NCBI RefSeq assembly: GCF_000702665.1
Contig: NZ_JNJA01000006.1
Location: 124,001 to 188,000 of the forward strand
Length of the DNA: 64,000 nt
Direction: 5' to 3'
Origin: Solidesulfovibrio alcoholivorans DSM 5433
GTDB taxonomy: Bacteria; Desulfobacterota; Desulfovibrionia; Desulfovibrionales; Desulfovibrionaceae
Notes under the pieces: model-generated
The model's input: the letters and a program-made list of their open reading frames with translations, nothing else
What the model was told of the DNA's origin: nothing
The model's database searches: none
Made by a program: the position numbers and the translations under genes
Part shown: positions 27,767 to 36,546 of the stretch, piece after piece
Layout: each line of letters opens with the position of its first letter
How positions within the stretch are numbered: position 1 is the stretch's first letter

Positions 27767-28197
27767 GCTTCGCTCCTTGCGGCGGCAGGCGTGCGCCGCC
27801 CGATGATGTCGAATCTGCGCAGTTCGTCGAGCACGGCGTCGCAGGTGAAGGGCTTGGCCAGGAAGGTCAGGGCCTGTCCCTGGAAAAAGGCGCGGTAGAC
27901 GTTGCGCGTGTCGTCCAGGGCCGAGATCATGATGACCTTGGCCGCGTCCGACGAGGAAACGCCGCGCTCGTGCTCCAGGTGGCGCATGCCCTCCAGTGCC
28001 TGGTGCCCGTCCATGCCGGGCATCATGACATCGACGAAGATGACGTCGTAGGGCTTGCCGGCGCCAAGCGCCCGGCCAAAGGCGTCCAGCCCCTCGCGGC
28101 CGTTGCCGGCGGTGTCGCAGGCGGCGTAGGGGGACAGGATTTCCAGCAGGAACCGGCTGTTGACCGGATCGTCGTCAACGATGAGTGCTCGCAGCAT
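27763..28197 (-). CDS. Single-domain response regulator (CheY-like receiver)
   Basis: 144 residues: receiver domain only. Acidic pocket D8-D10 (VDDDPVN), phosphoacceptor D56 in VIFVDVMMPGMDG, S92 (MISALDD) and K115 (FLAKPF). No output domain. It precedes and overlaps the cytochrome b5-like gene (ATGA) and follows a phosphatase gene and a small cysteine-rich gene. It may relay phosphate from the kinase encoded convergently at 24847. Confidence 0.92.
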   Translation of the reverse strand: MLRALIVDDDPVNSRFLLEILSPYAACDTAGNGREGLDAFGRALGAGKPYDVIFVDVMMPGMDGHQALEGMRHLEHERGVSSSDAAKVIMISALDDTRNVYRAFFQGQALTFLAKPFTCDAVLDELRRFDIIGRRTPAAARSEA

Positions 28198-28317
28198 GGC
28201 ATACCCGGCGGGGGGCGCGCCCCCCGGCTCGCGGGGAACCTAACACAACAACCTGCCGCGTCAACACATTCCCGCCACAGTCGGGAATAGCGGCGACTTT
28301 TGTCCCCGCGCGGCGGC

Positions 28318-28491
28318 TCAGTTTTTCGCGGCGAGTCCCTCGGGCCTGCCGGCCAGGCCGCAGTAGCCGGCGTCGGGGCCGGCCGCGCGCCACATCATGC
28401 ACATGGTTCCCTGGCAGAACTTGAGCTTGTCGTCGTGGGTGGTCAGGAGCGGACAATACCTGAACTTCGCTTCCTTTTCCGAAACGGGCAT
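28318..28491 (-). CDS. Small cysteine-rich protein (57 residues)
   Basis: A short gene from ATG 28491, behind TAAGGAGGAACCGCC, ending at TGA 28318. The product has four cysteines arranged YC-PLL ... FC-QGTMC-MMW ... GYC-GL (C13, C26, C31, C44) with charged ends, looking like a small metal-binding fold. It starts 13 nt after the RsbU-type phosphatase gene and is read on the same strand, so it is probably the second gene of that operon. I do not recognise the family. Confidence 0.7.
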   Translation of the reverse strand: MPVSEKEAKFRYCPLLTTHDDKLKFCQGTMCMMWRAAGPDAGYCGLAGRPEGLAAKN

Positions 28492-28503
28492 GGCGGTTCC
28501 TCC

Positions 28504-30654
28504 TTAAGCGTCGAGTCGCAGCACGACCAGGGTCACGTCGTCCTCCAGGGGCCTGTCCCCGCGGAAGGCGTCCAGGGCGGCGAACAGGGCGTCGCACACG
28601 GCCCGCGGGCCGGCGGCGGCGGATTCCGCCAGGATGTCCCGGGTGCGGGCCTTGCCGAACATTTCCCCTGCCGGGTTTTCGGCCTCCCACAGGCCGTCCG
28701 TGCCGATGAGCACGGTCTGACCCGGGGCCAGGGCGGCGACGCCGGTTTCGTAGCGCGCCTCCTCGGCCACGCCAAGGGCCATGCCCCGGGTGGTCAGCTC
28801 GTCCACCTGGCCCGTGGCGGGGTCGTAACGCAGGGCCGGATCGTGGCCGCCGCGGGCAAAAGCGGCCTTGCGCGTCGCCGGGTCCGCCTCCAGGTAAAAA
28901 AGCGTCATGAACCGGCCCGTGCCGTAGACGTCGCGCACGAGCTCCCGGTTGACGTCGGCGACGATTTCGCCGGGCGTGCCCGGACGCGCGGCGCGCGGCC
29001 GCAGCAGCGCCCGCGCCGTGGCCATGAGCAGCGCGGCCGGGAGGCCATGCCCCGAGACGTCGCCCAGGGCAACGCCGAGGATGCCGGACTTGTCGCCGTC
29101 AAAGGTCAGGAAGTCGAAATAGTCGCCGCCGGTTTCGTCGCAGTAGCGGCTGGCCCCGGCAAGCGTCAGGCCGGGAAAGGGCGGGGGACTCGCCGGCAGG
29201 AGGCTGCGCTGGATTTCGCCGGCCAGGGACGCGGATTCGCAAAGGCGCATGTGCGCGTCCAGGCGCGGGGCGAGTTCGTTGAAGACGCGCCCGAGCGCGG
29301 CGAGCTCGTCCCCGCCCGCGGCCGCGACCCGGGTGGAGAAGTCGCCGTCGGCAAGCCGCCGCGCCGCGCTTGTCAGCGCCAACACGGGCCGCGTCACCGC
29401 CCGGGAGGCCGAAAGGGAGACGATCACGAGCAGCAGCATGACCGCGACGACGATGGCCGTGCCGACGAGGGTGAGACGCCGGATGCCCGCTTCCACCTCG
29501 GCGGCCACGGCCCTGGAGGTGGCCAGCAGCTCGGCCACGGGCGCGACCTGCAAAAGCGCCTCGCCCTTGGCCGTGGGCGCATAGGCGGCCAGGCAGTCCC
29601 GGCCGGCGTAGCGCAAGCGGCGCACGCCGGAAACGCCCGAGGCGACGTCCGCCGTCAGGGCGGCGAGGGTCGCCGCGTCCGGGGAGACCAGGGGCGCGGG
29701 CGTGACGAAGGCGTGCCAGCCGTGGCCGCGTTCGTGGCGGAGCTCCCCGGCCTGGGCCATGAGGCGCGGCGCGCCGGCCGTGTCGGGCGCGACCACGACG
29801 AGCATGGTCTCGACCTCGCCGGGAAGGTGTTTTGGCGGCGTGACCGAGGCGAGCAGATCGTCCAGGGGCGTGAGGATGGCCGTGCCCCCGAGCGTCTGGC
29901 CGGACGCGCCGGCAAGGCGCATGGACACGGCCACGCAGACGCGCCCGGTGCCGGGTTCCGCCTGCGCCGAGGACCAGACCGGGCCGGGCGCGCTCATGGC
30001 CGCCAGATACCAGGGCGCGCGCAAGGGCTCGTAGCGCCGGGGCGCGCCGGGCGTGGCCGGGGCGCTTGCGCTCAGGCCGTCGGCCAGGGTCGTCAGCTGG
30101 AAATGGGCCAGGGGGCCGGCCAGGGCCGCGACCTCGCGCAGGGGACCGACGGTCGCGCCCAGGGCGGCGATGCGCGGGTCCTCGCGGGAAACGCCCTGGG
30201 GCAGGCGCACGGTCAGGCGGGCGGGGTCCACGGGCAGGGGCGCTGCCGCGCCATCAGGCGAAAGGCGGAAATAGCCCGGACGTTCGCCAAATCCCTCCGG
30301 GGCCGGCGTGGCGCCGCGCATGCCCATGCCCGGCGCGTCCATCGCCAGGACCACGGCGTTCGAAACGGCGGCGGGCACGGAAGAAGGCGATTGCCCGAGC
30401 GCGTCCGTCACGTCCCGGGCCTGCAGGGCCACGGCCAGGGAGAGCGCCTGGCGCTTGGCGTCGAAAAGCCTTGCGTGGTCCTCGACCAGGCGCAGCAGCC
30501 GTTTTTGCGCTTCCTCGACCAGATGCGCGGCCACATGGGCGGAAAGCCGCTCGGACAGGCGGTCGAGCGCGAACTGGCTGTTGACGCGAAGCAGCAACAG
30601 CGGCGCAAGCGAGATGGCGGCGAGCAGCCAGAAGAGCTTCCAGCGGATGCGCAT
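28504..30654 (-). CDS. Membrane-bound PP2C-type (SpoIIE/RsbU) serine phosphatase
   Basis: 716 residues. An N-terminal membrane helix (LFWLLAAISLAPLLLL), a large extracytoplasmic region to about 385 with Cache-like strands, a second membrane helix (TAIVVAVMLLLVIVSLSAS), a HAMP domain (SRAVTRPVLALTSAARRLADGDFSTR pattern) and a SpoIIE domain: ASLAGEIQRSLLP, GGDYFDFLTFD, ALGDVSGHGLPAALLMATAR, LFYLEADPATR, GTDGLWEAENPAGEMFG and DDVTLVVLRLD. Metal-binding Asp residues of GDVSGHG and DDVT are present. Such proteins respond to extracellular signals by dephosphorylating an anti-sigma-antagonist-type STAS protein; none is encoded nearby. Confidence 0.93.
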   Translation of the reverse strand: MRIRWKLFWLLAAISLAPLLLLRVNSQFALDRLSERLSAHVAAHLVEEAQKRLLRLVEDHARLFDAKRQALSLAVALQARDVTDALGQSPSSVPAAVSNAVVLAMDAPGMGMRGATPAPEGFGERPGYFRLSPDGAAAPLPVDPARLTVRLPQGVSREDPRIAALGATVGPLREVAALAGPLAHFQLTTLADGLSASAPATPGAPRRYEPLRAPWYLAAMSAPGPVWSSAQAEPGTGRVCVAVSMRLAGASGQTLGGTAILTPLDDLLASVTPPKHLPGEVETMLVVVAPDTAGAPRLMAQAGELRHERGHGWHAFVTPAPLVSPDAATLAALTADVASGVSGVRRLRYAGRDCLAAYAPTAKGEALLQVAPVAELLATSRAVAAEVEAGIRRLTLVGTAIVVAVMLLLVIVSLSASRAVTRPVLALTSAARRLADGDFSTRVAAAGGDELAALGRVFNELAPRLDAHMRLCESASLAGEIQRSLLPASPPPFPGLTLAGASRYCDETGGDYFDFLTFDGDKSGILGVALGDVSGHGLPAALLMATARALLRPRAARPGTPGEIVADVNRELVRDVYGTGRFMTLFYLEADPATRKAAFARGGHDPALRYDPATGQVDELTTRGMALGVAEEARYETGVAALAPGQTVLIGTDGLWEAENPAGEMFGKARTRDILAESAAAGPRAVCDALFAALDAFRGDRPLEDDVTLVVLRLDA

Positions 30655-30686
30655 GGAACAAGTCCCCGGGCTTGACGGTCAACGGA

Positions 30687-32885
30687 TCAAGATGCCTGGG
30701 AAGCATCCTCCATTTCCAGGTACGCGGCAAGGATGACCTTGGGGCCGAAATCCGGGAAATTGACCCGGACCTTGCCGTCGTCCAGGGCGGCGATGATCTT
30801 GCCGCGGCCGAAAATCTTGTGCCGGCAGTAGCCGAGCGCGCCCGGCGCGACCGATCGGGCCGAGGCCGTCGGGGCAGTTTCCGGCTGCGTCGCGACGGGG
30901 CGGGGCGGACACGGCGCGGGGCGCGGCGCGCCGGAAGCGGCAAGGCCCGATGCCGTGCAGGCGGCCAGGCTCGACGTGGCGCGCCCGCCCAGGCGCTCGC
31001 GGCGCTCGATGAGCTGCCCGGCCGGCAGCTCGCGCAGGAAGATGCTCGGCAGGGCCGGGGCGCAGCCGCCGCCCTGGCGCTGGTACACGGTTTCCGGCGC
31101 GAAAAGCGAGAGCGCGTCGCGGGCGCGCGTGCAGGCGACGTAGAGCAGCCGCCGCTCCTCCTCCATGTCCTCGGTGCGCGAGAGCGCATGGCGCGAGGGG
31201 AAGCGCTCGTCCACGAGGTCGATCACGAGCACCGCCGCCCATTCCAGGCCCTTGGCCGAGTGGACCGTGGACAGCACCACATGGTCCTCGCGGGTCTTCT
31301 TGCGATCCTCGTCCGGGTTTTCGATGACGAGGTCGGCCAGGAACGCGTCGAGGTCGGCGTAGCTGGCGGCGATCTGCTGGAGCTGCTCGAGGCCCGCCTG
31401 GCGGCGCGGGTAGTCGTCGGGGAATTTCTCGGCCAGAAGCGGCGCGTAGGCCTCGATGACGCGTTCGAGCAGGTCGGCCGGGGAGGGCGGCGAGGAGCGC
31501 AGGACATCGAGGAATTCGATCAATGCCCGGAATTCCTCGGATTTTTTCGTCATCTTGCCGAGCACGGCGCGATCGCCTTCCTGGATGGCGGCGAAGATCT
31601 TGGCCGCGGTCTTGGCCCCGATGCCCGGCACGAAGGCGAGTACGCGGTTCCAGGCCGGGAAATCGGCGGTGTTGCGCGCCAGACGCAGGTAGGACAGCAC
31701 GTCCTTGACGTGGGCGGCGTCGGAAAAGCGCAGGCCGCCGAACTTCTGGAAGGGGATGCCGGCTTTGCCGAGCTCCACTTCCAGGGCGTAGGACTGGTAG
31801 CCGGCGCGAAACAGCACCGCGATCTCGTGCAGGGGGTAGCGGCCGGACAGCTCGCGGATGCGCGCCGTGACCATGGCCGCCTGGGTCAGGTCGGAAAAGG
31901 GCCGGATGAGCTCGGGTTCCGGACCGTCCTCGCGGGTGGAGAAGAGATTTTTCTCGAACTTGCGGCCGGCGTTTTTGAGGATGGCGTTGGTCAGCGTCAG
32001 GATGGGCTGGGTGGAGCGGTAGTTCTGCTCCAGCTTCACAACCAGCGTCCCCGGGAACAGGTTGGGGAAATCCAGGATGTTGTCCACCGTAGCCCCGCGG
32101 AAGGCGTAGATGGACTGGGCGTCGTCGCCGACGGCCATGACGTTGCCCGTACCCGGGGCGAGCAGGCGCGTGAGCCGTGCCTGGACGCGGTTGGTGTCCT
32201 GGTACTCGTCCACCATGACGTAGCGGTGGCGCTCGCGCAGGTAGTCCGCGAGGTCCGCGTGCTCGGTGAGCATGCGCTCCAGGGAAAAGAGCAGGTCGTC
32301 GTAGTCGAGGAGGTTGTGCTCGGCCTTGAACGCCGTATAGCCCTCGCCCAGGCGCGCGATGTCACTTGCGTGGGGCAGCAGGTGGAAGGCCTCGCGGGAG
32401 ATGACGTCGCCGACGTCGAGCTCCTTGTTGCGGGCCTTGGAGAGCATGCCGAGGACGGCGCTCTTGCGCGGGAAGGAGCGGTCGCCCTTGCCGACGCCCA
32501 GGCTGTCCTTGACCTGCCCCAGGATGTCCTCGCAGTCCGCGGCGTCGAGCACGGTGAACCCGTCGGGGTAGCCGGCGGCGGCGTGGAAGCGCCGCAGCGT
32601 CGCAAAGGCGAAGGCGTGGAACGTGCCGCCCGAGACGCCGGACACGCCGTCCGGGCCCATGGCCAGCAGCATGCCGGCCCGGGTCAGCATCTCCTGGGCG
32701 GCCTTGCGGGTGAAGGTCAAAAGGAGAATGGACGCCGGGTCCACGCCGCCCGAGACCAGATGGGCCAGGCGGTAGACGATGGTGCGGGTCTTGCCGGAAC
32801 CGGCGCCGGCGATGACGAGGACGGGGCCTTCGGTCGTCATGACCGCCTGGCGCTGGGCGGGATTCAGGTCGCGGTCGAAATCCAT
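30687..32885 (-). CDS. UvrD/PcrA-type superfamily 1 DNA helicase
   Basis: 732 residues. Motif I GAGSGKTRTI near the start, Q motif LNPAQRQAV, motif II VDEYQDTN, motif III GDDAQSIYAFRGA, motif IV LEQNYRST, motif V VHSAKGLEW and motif VI EEERRLLYVACTRA. The C-terminal extension ends in a tudor-like unit (IFGRGKIIAALDDGKVRVNF) as in PcrA/UvrD, which contacts RNA polymerase in known members. A low-complexity Ala/Pro segment (ca. 620-680) separates it from the core. Start overlaps the preceding gene by 22 nt. Confidence 0.95.
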   Translation of the reverse strand: MDFDRDLNPAQRQAVMTTEGPVLVIAGAGSGKTRTIVYRLAHLVSGGVDPASILLLTFTRKAAQEMLTRAGMLLAMGPDGVSGVSGGTFHAFAFATLRRFHAAAGYPDGFTVLDAADCEDILGQVKDSLGVGKGDRSFPRKSAVLGMLSKARNKELDVGDVISREAFHLLPHASDIARLGEGYTAFKAEHNLLDYDDLLFSLERMLTEHADLADYLRERHRYVMVDEYQDTNRVQARLTRLLAPGTGNVMAVGDDAQSIYAFRGATVDNILDFPNLFPGTLVVKLEQNYRSTQPILTLTNAILKNAGRKFEKNLFSTREDGPEPELIRPFSDLTQAAMVTARIRELSGRYPLHEIAVLFRAGYQSYALEVELGKAGIPFQKFGGLRFSDAAHVKDVLSYLRLARNTADFPAWNRVLAFVPGIGAKTAAKIFAAIQEGDRAVLGKMTKKSEEFRALIEFLDVLRSSPPSPADLLERVIEAYAPLLAEKFPDDYPRRQAGLEQLQQIAASYADLDAFLADLVIENPDEDRKKTREDHVVLSTVHSAKGLEWAAVLVIDLVDERFPSRHALSRTEDMEEERRLLYVACTRARDALSLFAPETVYQRQGGGCAPALPSIFLRELPAGQLIERRERLGGRATSSLAACTASGLAASGAPRPAPCPPRPVATQPETAPTASARSVAPGALGYCRHKIFGRGKIIAALDDGKVRVNFPDFGPKVILAAYLEMEDASQAS

Positions 32886-34189
32886 GCGGGCTCGTTTTGT
32901 TCGGGCAGGTCGAAATAGGCCGCGACCTCGCGCCCGGCTTCGGTGGTGGTGGCCGGGCGGGCGGCGGCGGTGTCGCAGTAGAGGGCGTCGTGGGGGCTGT
33001 GGCAGCCGGCGCGTCCGTGGCGGCCGAAGATGGCCTCGCGGTCGTACTTGGCCGTGAGGCTCATGCCGGGCCGGCCGACGCAGACGAGGTTGGGCGCGCG
33101 GCGCAGTTGCGGCCCTTCATAGATCTCCTCGGCCAGGTGCACCGCTTCCATGACCGGCACGCCTTCGTAGCTGAGGGTGAGGAGCTCTTCGCGCAGTTCG
33201 CGGGCGAGCTTTTCGGCCACGTGCTCGTGGAAGACGCCGCGCGCGAAGCGCTCCTTGATGTTGATGTAGATGCGCCCGGGGTCCAGGCCGAAGGCGGCGG
33301 TCTGGTGCGGGGCGATGCGCGCGTCCCATTCGTTTTGCGCGCCGGGGCGCGTGAAGAGCAGGCCTTTTTGCGCCAGCCACGCGTTGAGGTCCACTTCGGT
33401 GACGAGTTCCACGAAGCCGTGGTCGGCCAGGGCGATCAGGCGCTTGGGGCCGTCCAGGGCATCGTAGCGGTCGAGGACGAGGCCGATGACGCGGTCCCAG
33501 TCGGCAAGGAGGTCGAGGACCGCGCCGTGGAGCGCATGTTCGGGGTGGGCCACGGCTGGAAAGAAGAAATGGAAGAGCCGGTCCGTTTCGGTGAGCACGA
33601 GCATGAAGCAGTCGAAGTCGCCGCCGGCCCAGAGCATCTCCAGGGCGGCGCGGCGCGAGGCCAGCGTGCGGCGCAGTTCCCGGGCCAGAAAGTCGAAATC
33701 CGCCGCGCCCCGGGAGGTGTCGGCCTCGATGCGGTAGCCGGCGAGGCGCAGGTTGGCGGCGAATTGCGGCGGATACGCGGCGCGGTCGAGGTCCGTTTCG
33801 GGAAAGCCGGCGACGATGGCCCCGGTCAGCGGCTTGACGGGCGCGGCGCAGGGCAGGTTGACGATTTTCGCGCAGCGTCCGGCGGCGGTCATGCGGTCCA
33901 TCAGCGTGGGCACGCGGATACTCGTCGCATCGATGGGCCCCAGGGCGTAGCTGGCGGGGTCGATGCCGACGAAGCCGAAGACGCCGTGGCGGCCGGGATT
34001 GGCGGCGGTGAGAAACGAGGTCCAGTTGACCGGCGAGAGTTCGGGCAGTTCGGCCTCGATGCCCGTGGCGTTTTGGGCCAGGAGGCGTTCGAGGTTGGGG
34101 AGCCGGCCGGAGGCGGCCAGGGCGCGCGCGAGGGAAAGCGGCAGCCCGTCGAGGCCGAGGACGACGAGGCGTTTTCGGGAGTGCGGCAT
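32864..34189 (-). CDS. Alkaline phosphatase superfamily (type I phosphodiesterase-like) protein
   Basis: 441 residues with no signal peptide. VVLGLDGLPLSLARALAASGRLPNLERLL at the start (first metal Asp), SPVNWTSFLTAANPGRHGVFGF carries the nucleophile Thr/Ser region, and ADHGFVEL and the late GCHSPHDALYC provide further metal His/Asp residues. Such cytosolic members hydrolyse phosphodiesters or phosphonates; the substrate is unknown. It overlaps the helicase gene downstream, so the two are probably co-transcribed. Confidence 0.87.
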   Translation of the reverse strand: MPHSRKRLVVLGLDGLPLSLARALAASGRLPNLERLLAQNATGIEAELPELSPVNWTSFLTAANPGRHGVFGFVGIDPASYALGPIDATSIRVPTLMDRMTAAGRCAKIVNLPCAAPVKPLTGAIVAGFPETDLDRAAYPPQFAANLRLAGYRIEADTSRGAADFDFLARELRRTLASRRAALEMLWAGGDFDCFMLVLTETDRLFHFFFPAVAHPEHALHGAVLDLLADWDRVIGLVLDRYDALDGPKRLIALADHGFVELVTEVDLNAWLAQKGLLFTRPGAQNEWDARIAPHQTAAFGLDPGRIYINIKERFARGVFHEHVAEKLARELREELLTLSYEGVPVMEAVHLAEEIYEGPQLRRAPNLVCVGRPGMSLTAKYDREAIFGRHGRAGCHSPHDALYCDTAAARPATTTEAGREVAAYFDLPEQNEPAWISTAT

Positions 34190-34277
34190 GGGCGGGCTTG
34201 TTAACAGAAACGGCCCGGGAAGGCTACGCGCCAGATTGACGCGCCGGGGCGCGTTGGGGCATGAGAAACGTCTGCGT

Positions 34278-34366
34278 GCCCGAGTGGCGGAATTGGTAGA
34301 CGCCAGGGACTTAAAATCCCTTGCTCCGTGAGGGGCGTGCCGGTTCGATTCCGGCCTCGGGTACCA
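34278..34366 (+). tRNA. tRNA-Leu (anticodon UAA), CCA encoded
   Basis: GCCCGAG acceptor stem pairs with CTCGGGT, followed by A73 and a genomic CCA (34364-34366). Anticodon arm AGGGA-CTTAAAA-TCCCT gives anticodon UAA. The long variable arm (TGCTCCGTGAGGGGCGT region) and T arm GCCGGTTCGATTCCGGC are class II. Total 89 nt. The gene borders an island-like segment. Confidence 0.95.
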
Positions 34367-35188
34367 GATTTCAAGAGGTTGTGACGGCTGGTGATGGCGC
34401 GGGCGCGACCTTTTGTTTTTTGGAAAAACCGCTGATCCCGCTCAAATACATGACGCACGGGGAAACAGGGTGAGGATTGCCGAGGTACGGGGCCTCTGTG
34501 CGCCCTGCCCGTCCTGCCCCAGCGAGTTGGCGCAGGATCAACTTGCCCACCCGCCACGGGAAAGAATCTTTCACTCTCAGCCTGCCGGGGCTTCGCCAAA
34601 ACCGGCGGGAACCTCCCCGGCCACGTTCAGGCCAACCGCATTAACGCCTGATACACCTTTCTCTCGGCAGACGATACAAAGGTCATGGGGACGGGGAAAA
34701 CGCAACAGTTAAGCGCTACAGAGGCATTCGGGCGTCGTGGCGTTATTCCGGTGTCTGACTCCGCAGGATTGCGGCGTCCTTATCCTGCCGGGCGACCAAC
34801 GCAGAATTGCAGACGTCGAAATTGCAATCCCGGGTTGCATTATCCTCTTCCGCCGAAGCCGTGCTTTCAAAACGCACCTTGACCCGGCAAAGGGCAGAAT
34901 CGTGCCCGCTGGGTAAATGGGGTTCCGATCCACCTTTTCAAAGTTGATGATGATCAACTGTGCCCCACGCGCCATGTCCGCCCCAGGACCGACGCCAGCC
35001 CCGCCTATGACACTTTGCCCGGACAGACTCTCTGACCGCGATGTGGGGGGAGCTACGGGTCTCGGCGCTCCCGGCTAGACTCCCACCAGGGATTGACACT
35101 ATCAAGAACCGTTGTTGTCGTAAGCTGTACCCCCGGCCGGCGCTGGTGGCGCGCGTCGGATTGGTCCATGGTGGTCCTGAGGGGCTGC
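34367..35188. other. Gene-poor stretch downstream of tRNA-Leu
   Basis: Only short, frame-shifting open frames on both strands, none with a ribosome-binding site plus recognisable domain. No copy of the tRNA 3' end that could mark an attR, no integrase and no terminal repeats were found. It may be decayed DNA from an element inserted at the tRNA gene. Confidence 0.5.
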
Positions 35189-35866
35189 TTACTCCCGCCA
35201 CATCGGCGCAACGCCGCTTCCGCGCCACACGAATGACCACGCCTTCGACTGACGCACATTGCCGACTAGTGCCGGGCGGAAACAGGCAAGACAGGTGCCG
35301 CCCGGGGCGCGCACGCTCGGATAGACGATGCCGAGGGAGCCGGCCGTCAACAACTCCATGGCCAATCCCTGCGAGGCAAAGTAGCTAGCGGGGGCCAGGC
35401 AGGGCGCGAAAGCCGCGTCGTCCCGTATGTCGTGAAAGTCGGCATCGAAGTTCGCCACGTAGTCGTCGTAAGTGACGACATCCTCTTTTTCCCAGCCGAC
35501 CTCGAGGTAGCAGCGGCTCTTGCGGAAGCCCACTTCGGTCTGGCTGGTTTCCAGTTCGAAGCCGGCGTACCAAGCGCCCCGATCCGGATCATTGAAGCGA
35601 CTGCCCTCGGGTGGGGCGTGGCAGAATGAAGCGTTGATGATTGACGCATAGGGGATGCCGGCAACAAGTTCGTCCCGGCCGATTCCCGGTAACAGGTCCC
35701 TCTCTCCTTGCAGCCGGTCGTTGGTGGCGTCATCCAGGTCGAACAGGTCTTCTAGGTGGGCTCCAGTGTCGGCAATGCGCATGAGCGCCATCTTGCCTGA
35801 ATATTCCGAAGGGATGAGGCGATGCGTGTCCTGGACTCGCAGAGAAGAGCAACCGGGTCGCGTCAC
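35189..35866 (-). CDS. RES-domain toxin of a toxin-antitoxin pair
   Basis: 225 residues, GTG start at 35866 overlapping the antitoxin stop (GTGA). The family pattern RLIPSEY ... ATNDRLQGERDLL ... ELVAGIPYASIINASF is followed by the core GSRFNDPDRGAWYAGFELETSQTEVGF, giving the Arg and Glu of the R-E-S signature, with the Ser in IVYPSVR near the C-terminus. Known RES toxins (MbcT, ParT) consume NAD+ or ADP-ribosylate a target. The C-terminal 25 residues after GNVRQSKAW look extended. Confidence 0.9.
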   Translation of the reverse strand: MTRPGCSSLRVQDTHRLIPSEYSGKMALMRIADTGAHLEDLFDLDDATNDRLQGERDLLPGIGRDELVAGIPYASIINASFCHAPPEGSRFNDPDRGAWYAGFELETSQTEVGFRKSRCYLEVGWEKEDVVTYDDYVANFDADFHDIRDDAAFAPCLAPASYFASQGLAMELLTAGSLGIVYPSVRAPGGTCLACFRPALVGNVRQSKAWSFVWRGSGVAPMWRE

Positions 35867-36312
35867 GCCAGCCCCCCGCGTCGGGCATCAAGCAGCCGGC
35901 GCACGGTCTGGAAGGCCGGCAGGCCGCCACGGATCATATAGGCAAGCGGAACCGCTCCCCCGAAAATCCGGTTCTGATTCGGCAGTTGCACCCAGGCGTC
36001 GGCCAGTTCTTCCCCGAAAAGGATGTTCAGGGCCTTGAAGATGCCCACCAGGAACGACACGCGCTGCAATTCGTCCTGGTCGAGCACGGCTCCCTCGGGG
36101 GCCTTCTTCATGGCGTAGAATCGGCCATTGGAGACGCCGCCGAGCAGGCCCATGGCGTCAACGTCCCGGACATTCCACTTGGCCATGATGTTCAGGAAAC
36201 CCTTCACGGCGGACGGGCTCAGGCGGTCGCGGTCGGCCTTCACGGACAAGTCCACGACGGGGGAGGCGGCATACCGAGAGACGGGCGCTTGGGCTTCGCA
36301 GGTGGCGGGCAT
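35863..36312 (-). CDS. Xre/MbcA/ParS-type antitoxin (DUF2384)
   Basis: About 149 residues. The helical N-terminal part (LSPSAVKGFLNIMAKWNVRDVDAMGLLGG) is the Xre-like half, and the C-terminal half has the DUF2384 motif VSFLVGIFKALNILFGEELADAWVQLPN ... FGGAVPLAYMIRGGLPAFQTVRRLLDARRGG that occupies the RES toxin active site in known complexes. ATG 36312 is preferred; an in-frame GTG at 36321 would add three residues. The pair is a type II TA module and is probably auto-repressed. Confidence 0.9.
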   Translation of the reverse strand: MPATCEAQAPVSRYAASPVVDLSVKADRDRLSPSAVKGFLNIMAKWNVRDVDAMGLLGGVSNGRFYAMKKAPEGAVLDQDELQRVSFLVGIFKALNILFGEELADAWVQLPNQNRIFGGAVPLAYMIRGGLPAFQTVRRLLDARRGGLA

Positions 36313-36405
36313 GGTGTCCACTTCTTTTCAGGAGTAAATAGGATTCAATTTAGGAGTGAACAAGTCTTTTTCGGCAAAGGGTCGAGCAGCCTTGCTGGAG
36401 GACGG

Positions 36406-36545
36406 CTATCCCCCCCTCGGCCTTGCCGCCAGGGAACGGCACCACCTTGCCCTTGTCCTCCATGAACGCACTGGCCAGCTCCTTCATAGCCTGCCGTTGC
36501 ACGTCCCCTTCAGGCGGCTTCAATCGCCGCTTTGCGCGGCTCGCG
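36406..36545 (-). pseudogene. Possible 3' remnant of an unknown gene
   Basis: On the minus strand a frame reads AKRRLKPPEGDVQRQAMKEL and continues ASAFMEDKGKVVPFPGGKAEGG to a stop at 36406. The charged, helical composition with a PFPGGK tail looks coding, but there is no start with a ribosome-binding site upstream before the next gene's 3' end. It may be the end of a gene truncated by insertion or deletion near the TA pair. Family not recognised. Confidence 0.3.
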
Positions 36546-36546
36546 A

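Noticed and set aside
28300..30675. 791-residue plus-strand frame antisense to the phosphatase
   Set aside because: Arg/Gly/His-rich shadow; the phosphatase is on the minus strand.
34201..34599. Minus-strand frame with RNRTGTPLTEQGILSPWR
   Set aside because: Conceptual translation of the tRNA-Leu region, a common artefact.
34709..35240. Two short minus-strand frames in the gene-poor stretch
   Set aside because: No recognised motif, no good ribosome-binding site and frames that overlap each other.
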